This document shows, one piece after another, positions 55,455 to 64,000 of a stretch of DNA of 64,000 nucleotides. A program made the position numbers and the translations under genes. How positions within the stretch are numbered: position 1 is the first letter of the stretch; each line of letters begins with the position of its first letter. A model generated the notes under the pieces. The model did no database searches. It had not been told where the DNA came from and was given only the letters and a program-made list of their open reading frames with translations. The stretch lies in contig NW_024468252.1 in assembly GCF_002104995.1 (NCBI RefSeq), positions 372,001-436,000 on the forward strand, in the 5' to 3' direction. The DNA is from Linderina pennispora (lineage: Eukaryota; Kickxellomycota; Kickxellomycetes; Kickxellales; Kickxellaceae).

Positions 55455-57872
55455 GCATCGGCAGCAATGGCCGTAGAACGACGGAACCGTTCAGGAATAC
55501 CGCCTGAATCACAGAGTGACTGGAAAATGAGCCTGAAGTTAGAACTGCTGCGATATCGCAGTTCAAGAACCGAGATGAATAGGCTCGCCTGTATTGTGCC
55601 ATGGCCCGCTTACATGACTTGCTTGTACAGCGGAGAAGGTCATGGCACTTTACAGTTGGGTTCTTCGATCTCTGGTAGGGTCCCGGGTTGGGAACATGCC
55701 GGAATGTCTGCAGCGACTTTTCGCAGCAGAACGGGCACATCGACGATGTCCGGAATTTATCGATCAGATAGAATTCAAAGCCATGGCGTTTGAACTTGTC
55801 ACGTCATCCCTTGCCACGAATCGGCGCATGGTGCCGGGCCATCGGCAAACTCCAATTGCCCATGATCAGCACTGGATCTGGACCGAACTTGCTCCGGAGT
55901 TTCACGACAAGCCTGTGGTCTGCACAGGCCTGGTTCATGAATGAATCAAGGCGCAGCTTGCAGTGAAGCGGGTACACCTTGGGACTGGTACTGACACCTG
56001 GATGGACCTTCCAGCGCCTCTGGTACTGCTTGTTTGACTTAGTGAGCTGCTGCTCTGGTAACCTTCGCGCTGTCATCGTGTTGGCATAAAACGGTGCTAG
56101 GATACACCGCACAGATGCACGGGCAGCAACGTAGGCACGGAATTTTGCTGGGCTAAGGGTCTGGCAGCAGTGCTTGGAAAGCTCTGCCTCTGCTCTGCGG
56201 ACAGCATCTTCTGGGACTTGATCCTTTGTAGCCCGACGAATCCTGTCATAGTGGCGCAGCTTGAGCTCCTTATTGCGCTGCTACCGTGTGTAGCGGTAGA
56301 GCATTTTTTCACCCTCTTTCCCATTGCTGCTATTTTCGTGCATCATGTATAGCAAATCGCCCCGACCTGGATCGATGAATACACAGCGGCCTTTCAGATT
56401 CTGCAGCTCTGGTTGTGGGATTTTGTGGATATAGCAACAGTCAGTTGTAGCATTGCCTCCCACAGCATTGCCTCCCGCAGCATCGCCTCCTGCAGCATCG
56501 CCTCCTGCACCATCAGCATCTACTGCACCATCAGCCTTGGATATCTTGTCTTGCAACAAAATGCATATCGTTATACCGTCTGTTGTTGCCATTCCGTGGA
56601 ATTTTCTATCACCATGCGCCTTAAATGGCTTTGATGTTAGATCTGCAACCCGGCCCCACACATCTCACACAGGTTGTGTGATCCCTTGGACCGGGTCGTG
56701 TGCACAGACTGGGGGTGCTGGTGCATATGCATTGTTAAGTGCTGCAACAGTGTCTGCTGCTGCTGCCGCCGATGCAGCAGCAAGCGAATCAGCCGCTACT
56801 GCTGCAGTTGCTGCAGTGGCCTCTGTTTCATCTGATGGCATCTTCGCTGCTTCGCGTGCAGCCTTCTTGGCCAATTTTTCGCCCTTTTCTGCTACTTTCC
56901 TTGCCTCTGTTGCTGCCCTCTTTGCTGCGTTGATCTTGGTAACCTCCTCACGTGTTTTCGAAACAAACACCTGCTTGATTATTTGCTTGTCTAAGCGCAC
57001 ATGGCCTGGGGTCCATGATGTCCGCAGAGGCAAGCATTGGGGAGAGACTTGCCAAGCTGCTCATTCTCAGTAATCTGGCATAGGCGAATGTATGCATGCA
57101 GATGCTTAAGTAGATTTACCTTGGCATCATAGTATCGGCTGTCTTTGGCGAATCTGTACTTGGCATCATAGGCACTAAGGACTGGTGCCAGCTTGTTGTA
57201 GATTGCAAGCATCGGTGGGGTGAGCACACTGAGATCAGGGTGCCTAGAGCCAACTGCCTGGCGGAGCTTCTGTGCAGGTGTATAAATATACACTTGGCAT
57301 GCATTATTGAACTCAGCCTTGAACACATTGCCCATTGTACTGTGCAGTGTGTTTTTGCGGCTGCGAATATCAATCAATTTGGCCAGAATCCGCTGTAGGC
57401 AAGTGCCATAGTGCAACACAATGTTGTTCTTGTATGCTGTCATCAGCTCAGTATCCATGTATGTCGCCACCTGATTCATTTCACGTACGCCATGTAGCTT
57501 GATATCGCCAGTATGTAATAGATAATCATATTTATGATATCTAACTACATCACCGAAATCTGCGCTCGACAGTTCTGACCTGTCCTTCCGGTTAACGAAA
57601 TCCTCGGCAGATATGACAGTCTTCGCCTTCAGGTTGCGATAAATGAATAAATAAATGGAACGAAAAAACCCCTTTTTTACAAATGTTGCAGGGTCAAAGG
57701 CATAATCGTCAGCTAGTTGATGGAGTAATATCCATCGTGCAAGCAAGTATGTATGCTTTTTGATGATAATGGCACTGTGCACAAATTGCTCTAGGCGGGG
57801 CAACATAGAATCACGGAAGCCAATACCACCAAGTGATGTCTTTATGACAGTAGTGCTGCGGGTAATATTCAT
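55366..57872 (-). pseudogene. Decayed Fanzor (eukaryotic TnpB-like RNA-guided nuclease) gene
   Basis: The ATG at 57872 opens a 293-codon helical N-terminal part. A frame change near 57010 leads into PLRTSWTPGHVRLD, a fungal Fanzor landmark. The rest is one frame down to 55366. It has RuvC-I FIDPGR (Asp codon 56373-56371), then FGPDPVLIMGNWS, the GKG-RHGFEFYLID block, CPFC and a later CTSKSC zinc pair, and RuvC-III NCDIAAV (Asp codon 55557-55555). In-frame stops interrupt it: TGA at 56667-56665, TAG at 56283-56281, and TGA at 55806-55804, the last where the family usually has Trp. DEFRTS reads DKFRTS (codon 55758-55756), and NRD reads NCD. It therefore cannot make an active nuclease. A Gly/Asp/Ala repeat is inserted near 56446-56535. 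Confidence 0.88.
56446..56535 (-). repeat. 15-bp tandem repeat inside the Fanzor relic
   Basis: About five to six units related to GCATCGCCTCCTGCA on the plus strand, encoding AGGDA/AVGGN-type pentapeptides just before the RuvC-I strand. It looks like local replication slippage. Confidence 0.65.
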
Positions 57873-58851
57873 TTGAGAAATTCAATAGGCAAGTAAGAAG
57901 AGAAACGATGCTGTTCAGTTTTGCTGTACTGCAGATGCATAGCAATAAGAACTTTTTATTAAAAATGATCTGGCTTGCATGGTTCTTGGGGCCCTTAGCA
58001 CTGATACAGTCTCTTGAATCAGTCTATACAGACTGGGTCCATTGTGGCCCAAATACTACTGCTTACGCATGTTCATAAGACAAATTAATTTGTAAAATAA
58101 ACCCACAAATATTGCAAGACCGCTAGAAGATCTATATGGCCTTAATCAATAGGTGCTCATAAATAAACATCCCAAGTGTTGCGCAGCCGATGATGACCAC
58201 CATGATGACGCCATGGAGGTTATCAGGCCGGCCGACAATGAGAGCAGCTCTTGCGCTGAGCCAATGGAGATATCCAGTGGAGACCTGTGACCATTACAAT
58301 AACAACTTGTCACCCTGGTTTCACCGATGAGGTCGGATGCCGCACAGGATCAAAAGGAGTTTACAGAGCAAGTCACCCAAATTCGTGTTGAAGCTTAAAA
58401 GAGCTTTATTTTTAACCAATTCAAAAGGTTCTAGCGGACGGTCGAACACTTTTTGGACTATAAAATCTTATTTATAAGCAAATATTTTTTTTGGACAACC
58501 CCCACGAACCCGGAGTGATCAGGACCGTCGGTCTACAGTGCGACCCAACCAGTGACTATTTTCTTTGTCAACCTGCGGAACTCCACCAGGCCGTGCTGTT
58601 TCGGTTCCCAGTGACACCCTTGCTGAGTAAGAAGGTATGGTCCAAATAACCAAAATCCAAGGGCTATCACGGCTATGTTGGACACACAGAAACTCCGCGC
58701 AGTCCATTATTAATACCCTTCATAAAATACTGAAGTTGCTTGCGCGGCTATAAAATGAGCGCAGCTGGCGCGCGTCAAGTCTCTATCCAAGAAATCCATA
58801 GCCTATACTTTCACCAGAATTCTAGCAGGCCCTTGAAATCAGTCTAAAATC
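57873..58851. other. Region between Fanzor relic and right reductase
   Basis: An AT-rich first half. CGCTAGAAG near 58124 and its inverse TTCTAGCGG near 58430 bracket about 300 bp and could mark an element boundary, but this is weak. The last 150 bases hold the right reductase promoter (TATAAAAT at 58750-58757). No gene recognised. Confidence 0.4.
58750..58757 (+). promoter_or_regulatory. TATA-like box of right reductase gene
   Basis: TATAAAAT about 100 bp upstream of the ATG at 58852. There is no counterpart before the left copy, whose upstream DNA is unrelated. Confidence 0.5.
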
Positions 58852-59892
58852 ATGTCGTCTTCTGACCTCATCACTCGCGTCCTGGCCAACAAGTACTCAC
58901 CTAACGGCGCCCCGAGCCTCGACAACTTCAAGGTCGTGTCCGCCCCGGCCCCCACTAAGGACTCACTTAAGGAGAACCAGGTTTTGGTCCGCAACCTCTA
59001 TCTTTCTGTTGATCCGTACCAGCGTGGCCGTTTGAGCGGCGCTACAAACAGCTTCGTCCCCCGCTATGAGCTTAATGAGCCGATTTACAACTTTGGTGTT
59101 GCTGTTGTGGAGGCAGCAACCAGCACTGGCATTGCTGAAGGCGACATTGTTGCTGTCCCGAACGCGAGCTGGGAGACTAAGTCGGTTGTGAATGCAGGTA
59201 CTTTGCGCAAACTTCCCACCGGCACTATGGATAACGCCCGTGACTTCGTTACAGTCTTTGGTATGCCGTCGTTCACTGCCTTTGTCGGTCTGACCACGAT
59301 TGGTAAGCCAAAGGCTGGTGAGACCATCCTCGTTTCTTCGGCGTCGGGTGCTGTTGGCCAGATTGTCGTTCAGCTTGCCAAAGCTCGTGGTCTGCGGGTT
59401 GTTGGTGTTGCTGGCTCAGACGACAAGGTTGAACTTGTCAAGAGCATTGGTGCCGACGCTGCCTTCAACTACAAGACATGCGGAACCTTCACCGAGGCAA
59501 TCAAGCAGGCTGCTCCTGAGGGCATTGATATCTACTTTGACAACGTCGGTGGCGAGTTCCTCGATGCTACTCTGGCTAACATCAATACTGGTGCTCGCAT
59601 TGTTTCCTGTGGTATGATTTCCCAGTACAACGTCAAGTCGGCTGATGAGGCATATGGTCTCAAGAACACTTTCAACATCGTGACCAAAACTGCTACTTTC
59701 CAGGGTATACTTGTTGGCAAGTACTATGGATCGCCAACTGAGGACGAGTTTATGGCTGAAGTTGGCAAACTGTACAAGGAAGGCAAGCTTCGGTACCGCA
59801 TCGATGAGACCACTGGTCTGGAGAACGCTCCTCAGGCAGTTCTGAACCTGTTTGACGGCAAGAGCTTTGGCAAGAGCGTTGTCAAGGTGTAG
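58852..59892 (+). CDS. MDR-family NADPH-dependent alkenal/one reductase (right copy)
   Basis: A 346-residue paralogue of 12290-13330 with the same motifs (SSASGAVGQIVVQLAK, YFDNVGG, no zinc ligands). The nucleotide sequence is identical to the left copy over long stretches, for instance codons about 20-59 and 142-234. Elsewhere it is clearly different, for instance around residues 100-135 (VAVPNASWETKSVVNAG versus VYIKVAPWETKSVADAA) and 275-303. Its promoter is unrelated to the left one and has a clear TATA box. The first six codons also differ, so the inverted duplication starts inside the gene. The enzyme class is secure; the substrate is unknown. Confidence 0.88.
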   Translation: MSSSDLITRVLANKYSPNGAPSLDNFKVVSAPAPTKDSLKENQVLVRNLYLSVDPYQRGRLSGATNSFVPRYELNEPIYNFGVAVVEAATSTGIAEGDIVAVPNASWETKSVVNAGTLRKLPTGTMDNARDFVTVFGMPSFTAFVGLTTIGKPKAGETILVSSASGAVGQIVVQLAKARGLRVVGVAGSDDKVELVKSIGADAAFNYKTCGTFTEAIKQAAPEGIDIYFDNVGGEFLDATLANINTGARIVSCGMISQYNVKSADEAYGLKNTFNIVTKTATFQGILVGKYYGSPTEDEFMAEVGKLYKEGKLRYRIDETTGLENAPQAVLNLFDGKSFGKSVVKV

Positions 59893-60229
59893 AACAGTGT
59901 TTCGTGATTCCTGAATAAGAAACACTAATATTAACATACCACTTCAGCGATGGCACAAAAGTGCGACATTGATATTGAGGCATTCGCATTCCAGGCATTG
60001 GATATGTAAGCTGTGTTATTATCCTCCAGGCTTTAATGGCATTGCTACTGTATCCGGATTGCCACACCAATTTCTGCTGTTTTGACTCATCGTTATACGG
60101 AACACCTTGAATGTGTTGGTTTGTTGGTGTGCGTAGAGATTTTGTCAGGGGGCTTACGCTGTAAATGACGTCTATCATGTAATCTTCCTCACTTTCTTAG
60201 AGTTCAGCTGAGTAGAAGATACGTTTTAT

Positions 60230-61330
60230 TTATACCTTGATGAGCTGAAGTCGCACTGCACCATAAAGGCGCTGTTCATACCAATTACCATGGAGTGCAA
60301 TGCATCCTACCGATGCCTTAACCCATTCATAGATAGCAAAATCTGATGTGTCCCACCTGGTCAGGAGGATGTCCGCGCCATCATAATTAATTTGAAGACG
60401 GTCGGACCGTTCGGGCAGCTCTGGGGAGACAACTATGCTACCATCTTTATCATCAGGGCAGTGTAGATACTGCCCATTGTAATTCAGGTACATAATGCCT
60501 TCGATTGTCTCGCAGGTGAATAGAGTGTCAAGGATTGGCCTAGCCATGAGTTCACCTTCGTATATCTCGAGAGCATATGTATCAAACTCGCGTTCGTCAT
60601 CGTCATCGAATTTGACAACCAATGAAAACCCCTCGCCATCATGAACATCGGTGCCATTAATGTCCCTTAGCTTGAATCCTCCGTCTGGCAGGCGCTTGAA
60701 TATCTGGCGTTCCTCAAACAGTCTGTCCTCATCCTTGAACCTTTCAATCGCGTCAACACCCTTCCTCACTACCGGTAAGAACGCGGATTTGAGGGTGCGT
60801 GGGAAAGTGTAGCTGCTCTGTGGATTATTGGCATCGAAACACTGCTCGACTCCATCCTCATACACAACAAAGAAATGGTTGCAGCAGCCATCTGCAGCCC
60901 TTGTTGTCGCTGCAAACCTCGCAATGTCCTTCTCGTTGTAATATATCAAGACCGTGTTGCATTCTGATGGGTCCTCGATCAGAATATCGCTGGACTTTTC
61001 GTGAATAAAGTAGATAGCTGGTGGCTCGGGATTGAAAGTCAGACCATTACGCACCTGAAAACAACACCACATACCAGGGCGCTTAGGGTAGTACCGCATC
61101 ATCATTGTGATATAGTTCCGGGAGATATAGTCACACTTTAATGGGCCACCATTGGCATTGTAGACTGTGAAGTAGTCTTTCTCTAGCACGATGAACGGTG
61201 ATTTGTGCGCTCGCTGCTGTTGGACGGCCTGTTTCTCGCTGTTAATATCGATGAATGGCACCCTCATGTCAACAATGCAAGGGCGGATGGCACTGCGATC
61301 AACGTGGGCCGGGAGGTAAGTTGAAACCAT
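60230..61330 (-). CDS. Orphan-family protein (right copy)
   Basis: 366 residues, nearly identical to 10637-11737. I see eight scattered substitutions, for example VYNVNG to VYNANG, PERPG to PKRPG and GAEVHDGEE to GTDVHDGEG. The start at 61330 is supported by a TATAAAAG box on the minus strand (61405-61412). The frame is intact, which argues that both arm copies are still maintained or that the duplication is recent. Divergent from the F-box copy at 62267. Function unknown; see the left copy for fold remarks. Confidence 0.75.
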   Translation of the reverse strand: MVSTYLPAHVDRSAIRPCIVDMRVPFIDINSEKQAVQQQRAHKSPFIVLEKDYFTVYNANGGPLKCDYISRNYITMMMRYYPKRPGMWCCFQVRNGLTFNPEPPAIYFIHEKSSDILIEDPSECNTVLIYYNEKDIARFAATTRAADGCCNHFFVVYEDGVEQCFDANNPQSSYTFPRTLKSAFLPVVRKGVDAIERFKDEDRLFEERQIFKRLPDGGFKLRDINGTDVHDGEGFSLVVKFDDDDEREFDTYALEIYEGELMARPILDTLFTCETIEGIMYLNYNGQYLHCPDDKDGSIVVSPELPERSDRLQINYDGADILLTRWDTSDFAIYEWVKASVGCIALHGNWYEQRLYGAVRLQLIKV

Positions 61331-61404
61331 GGCAAGGCTATAGGAAAATGAAGTTGCAACAAAAATAATGAACAAATCTGTGAGAGTAAGCGGCAGCCCC
61401 CGGT

Positions 61405-61412
61405 CTTTTATA
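61405..61412 (-). promoter_or_regulatory. TATA-like box of right orphan gene
   Basis: TATAAAAG on the minus strand, 75 bp upstream of the start at 61330. Conserved with the left arm. Confidence 0.5.
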
Positions 61413-62192
61413 ATCGACGCGAGCGGTGGAATGGCTGCGGAGGATGTCCCTGCCGAGTGGTGTTTCACTTTGGGATTTACAGATTATTTTGGTTCCAAGA
61501 AGATTTCCAGACCCGGTTGCTGTGTTGAGCGCAGATTTTCTAGGTGTCGCAGTACAGAGACGGGCCATTTTGACATTGACTCCATTTGTAGTAGTTCTAT
61601 ACTCTGCAATACCACACACAGGTGGTGCCGTGGTGGTATGTGTCTATAGACAGAGTACAGTCGGTACCTGAAAGCCGATGGCCACATAGCTCAGACATGA
61701 ATTTTGGAGTGACGTACGATCGTTACAAGTAGATGTAGCCAGCAGAGCCCGTGTTGACTGCAAGAGCACCAGTGCACTACTTAACTCTGCCGATTTTCAC
61801 ATAAAAATGGCACGCATCTATGGCTGTCCAGGTGGTAGAGACAGGATACCTTAAGCCTTTCCTTCACCAAAAAGCCAAATAGGGATAATTGGATCAAATC
61901 TGATTCCCATTCTATCGCCCAGCCATGAACACAGCAGGTACTGCAGCATGTTCACAATCCTTTCTAGCCTACAAAGACCCACATGGCTCGACTCCGTGCT
62001 GCACACGTGCATGACGGGATAAAAGCTGGCTCCCACGGCACTGCTTCCTCGATGGCCATAGGGTTAGACGTTACGTCTCCAGGACCTTCTGTGCATTTTT
62101 GTTTTATCCAGATACGTGTCTCAGTAAGGAAGACGTGTGTCGCTGCAATACCCAGGGGACAGCACAGCCCTCATCCAGCGCTACAGAACAAG

Positions 62193-62200
62193 TATAAAAA
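62193..62200 (+). promoter_or_regulatory. TATA-like box of right F-box gene
   Basis: TATAAAAA, 67 bp upstream of the ATG at 62267, as in the left arm. Confidence 0.5.
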
Positions 62201-62266
62201 CCCAAGTGGTCGCCATGGCGTACACTGGAATCATCCAATCCTCCTCCGCTCCAATCCCTCCCAAAG

Positions 62267-63997
62267 ATGCCTACTCACACCCTTAACGAGCTGCCTGCCA
62301 ACATTCTTACCAGAATAATAGCTTTCTTGTGCCACGACATAACCCACGAGCATGCTGTCCTCGCTGATTACTGGGAGGCAATGCGCATCGCCACCGTCTG
62401 CCGCCACTGGAAGTCTTGTATGCCACCACATGCCTATCGGTTTGTTTTTGTCCAGCGAACGATTATACGCACCCATCCTGAGCAGCGCAGCAAGGATGTC
62501 AGGCAGGTAGTGTGGGTTTCCAACATCACATCGCTCCTCTGTCAGCAAAACCCACACTTGCCAACCATTCTGCGTGTCATCATGAGCGACGACTACACTG
62601 GACCCCTCCGACTCACAACCGCACTTGGTGCCCTTGGTCTCACATCACCACCCTGGGATAGGCTGAGCACGATCCAATTTTATGGCAAAGGCATTTTAAG
62701 GTCGGGAACAGACAGCCGCACTTTGGACATGCAGAAAGATGCCAATGCCTTTTTCGATTTCATTCGGCACAGCTACCAAACCCTGAAAGCAATTGGGCTA
62801 CATGCAGCTATTCCCCCGCACACCGATGATACTCTGGAAACTCCTCCCTCTCCTACTACACCCGAACCATTCAACTATACCATATCACCACACTACCAGA
62901 CGCTACTCTCGAGATTTGCTCGCCGGCTTTCCTCTCTCCAGTGCTTCCAGCCAATGACTTTGACATTCCACGCGCCAGCAACTCTTATGCTGGCTTCACT
63001 TGAGCTTGACGAGAGCTGCTTCCGGGTTCTTGCACCTGAGGTATACTTTGAGTGTTTGAATCTTCGGAAGCTGAGACTGCTTAATATAGAGAACGAGGTG
63101 CCGGTGGGAATCTTTAAACATGGCTTCACTTGGACGGGTCCTCTCAGCCGACTCACTGAACTCCAGCTCCACTTTAAGAGCGGGTCTGATTCTCAGCAGC
63201 AAACCCTGGCCCTTCCTGCCCATCTCTTGCGCACATTTCCAAAACTCTCAAAGCTGCTGGTTAGCCAATCCACCGGTGTGTATCGGGATGCATACTCCTC
63301 ATTCCAAAACGCGCCGCTGAGGCTGCTGCAGATCAACGAGAACTACCGTAAACTCGCCCAAATCGACACTGTCATTATTCGCAACATTAGCTGCCTTCAC
63401 CTAAAGACTATTTTACCTGGTGGAGATAGCAAGGTGAATGATCCTGCACATTTTGTCACCCGGTTCTATCTAGCTGACTCCTCGGTTCGGAGAGCTCTAC
63501 TTCAGACCATGGTGCCCTTTCCAACACGCCTTTTCTGGCAGAGCCTCGTATGTCTTTCGTTGGACACAGACATCGCGCCAATGACACTCATCAAACAGCT
63601 GCTGGGACAGTTGGTCCTACTGAAATACCTCCGAATTTCATGCACGACAATGGACCCAGGTGATAGGGATTCCTACTACTGGAGAGAGAGCTACATGTCG
63701 GAGGATACTTGCGACGCTATTCCACCAACTGGTCATGACGCTATCCGGCTGGACGATCTACAGACTTCGAGCGACATCCGGACAACGAGCAAGAGCTTGC
63801 AGGTTTTCGGCATGCGTGCCACAGGCTATTTCGATGAAGCAGCCATATCTAGATTGCTTCTCTCTCTTCCGGCACTCCAGCAACTTGCCGTGGATACTGA
63901 GCATGCCGATGAAATCCGAAGCAATATAGAACGGATACAGTCGGATGTTGTTGTATGCGAGTACTCAGAGATCAGCCGCTACTTTAGACTCTACTAG
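62267..63997 (+). CDS. F-box-like / leucine-rich protein (right copy)
   Basis: 576 residues with an intact frame ending in TAG at 63995-63997, three bases before the window ends. Compared with the left copy I see seven amino-acid changes: Q to H in the F-box region, A to T, T to M, I to M, G to V, C to F and A to V. The F-box-like start (LNELPANILTRIIAFL) and the leucine-rich body are unchanged, so a role as an SCF substrate adaptor is equally likely for both. The low divergence compared with the reductase suggests that this end of the duplication is recent or kept alike by gene conversion. Confidence 0.75.
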   Translation: MPTHTLNELPANILTRIIAFLCHDITHEHAVLADYWEAMRIATVCRHWKSCMPPHAYRFVFVQRTIIRTHPEQRSKDVRQVVWVSNITSLLCQQNPHLPTILRVIMSDDYTGPLRLTTALGALGLTSPPWDRLSTIQFYGKGILRSGTDSRTLDMQKDANAFFDFIRHSYQTLKAIGLHAAIPPHTDDTLETPPSPTTPEPFNYTISPHYQTLLSRFARRLSSLQCFQPMTLTFHAPATLMLASLELDESCFRVLAPEVYFECLNLRKLRLLNIENEVPVGIFKHGFTWTGPLSRLTELQLHFKSGSDSQQQTLALPAHLLRTFPKLSKLLVSQSTGVYRDAYSSFQNAPLRLLQINENYRKLAQIDTVIIRNISCLHLKTILPGGDSKVNDPAHFVTRFYLADSSVRRALLQTMVPFPTRLFWQSLVCLSLDTDIAPMTLIKQLLGQLVLLKYLRISCTTMDPGDRDSYYWRESYMSEDTCDAIPPTGHDAIRLDDLQTSSDIRTTSKSLQVFGMRATGYFDEAAISRLLLSLPALQQLAVDTEHADEIRSNIERIQSDVVVCEYSEISRYFRLY

Positions 63998-64000
63998 TGG

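Larger units (their letters stand above)
58870..64000. repeat. Right arm of the inverted segmental duplication
   Basis: Reverse complement of 7966-13312, cut by the window edge, so it may continue. Gene order is mirrored: reductase, orphan gene, F-box gene. It lacks the LTR-like insertion and shows the empty target site at 60040-60044. The length difference between the arms is almost exactly that insertion plus its 5-bp target copy. Confidence 0.95.

Noticed and set aside
58124-58440. Possible inverted ends (CGCTAGAAG and TTCTAGCGG) of a small DNA element
   Set aside because: Only about nine bases match, with no target duplication found, so chance is likely.
1-64000. CRISPR arrays, operons and bacterial-type terminators
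   Set aside because: The window is eukaryotic, and I saw no regularly spaced direct repeats.

Overview
The window looks like nuclear DNA of a fungus, probably an early-diverging one. It has spliceosomal introns with GTAAGT-type donors and short acceptors, a nuclear tRNA-Leu, and genes for eL24, eIF3b, mitochondrial OSCP, TFIIH Tfb4, AP-3 delta, a Hos4-like protein and a Ccc2-type copper pump. An Integrator subunit 6 homologue, usually missing from well-studied Dikarya, fits an early-diverging lineage. Placement near Kickxellomycotina is only a guess.

Layout. 1.8-5.7 kb: a long disordered protein. 7.6 kb: tRNA-Leu(CAG). 8-13.3 kb: left arm of a large inverted duplication carrying an F-box-like gene, an orphan-family gene and an MDR-type reductase. 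14-28.8 kb: compact, mostly intact housekeeping block (enoyl-CoA hydratase, eL24, eIF3b, an unusual kinase, INTS6, TFB4). 29-32 kb: an UNC93-like transporter relic and a second F-box-like gene. 32.6-48.5 kb: ATP synthase OSCP, AP-3 delta, a TACC-like coiled coil, a small GPI-anchor-type protein, a RING protein and a Hos4-like ankyrin protein. 48.5-57.9 kb: a 3' fragment of a Fanzor (eukaryotic TnpB-like) element, a third orphan-family member, a Ccc2 copper ATPase and a decayed Fanzor gene. 58.9-64 kb: right arm of the inverted duplication, running off the window edge.

Two features dominate. First, the reductase, orphan and F-box cassette is present in inverted orientation at both sides, about 45 kb apart. 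The reductase pair is a mosaic of identical and strongly diverged blocks, and only the left arm carries a 210-bp LTR-like insertion. Second, a Fanzor relic retains a recognisable RuvC core but has three in-frame stops, a frame change and altered conserved residues; its 3' end is repeated about 6.6 kb away with a conserved hairpin.

A caution for any user: many conserved genes (disordered gene 1, INTS6, F-box 2, AP-3 delta, TACC-like, GPI protein, RING, Hos4-like, Ccc2, third orphan copy) are broken by single surplus bases. Wherever the family alignment lets me judge, the shift has the same direction (one extra base, usually doubling a neighbour). I read these mainly as insertion errors in the assembly, so those entries are given as one gene spanning several frames.
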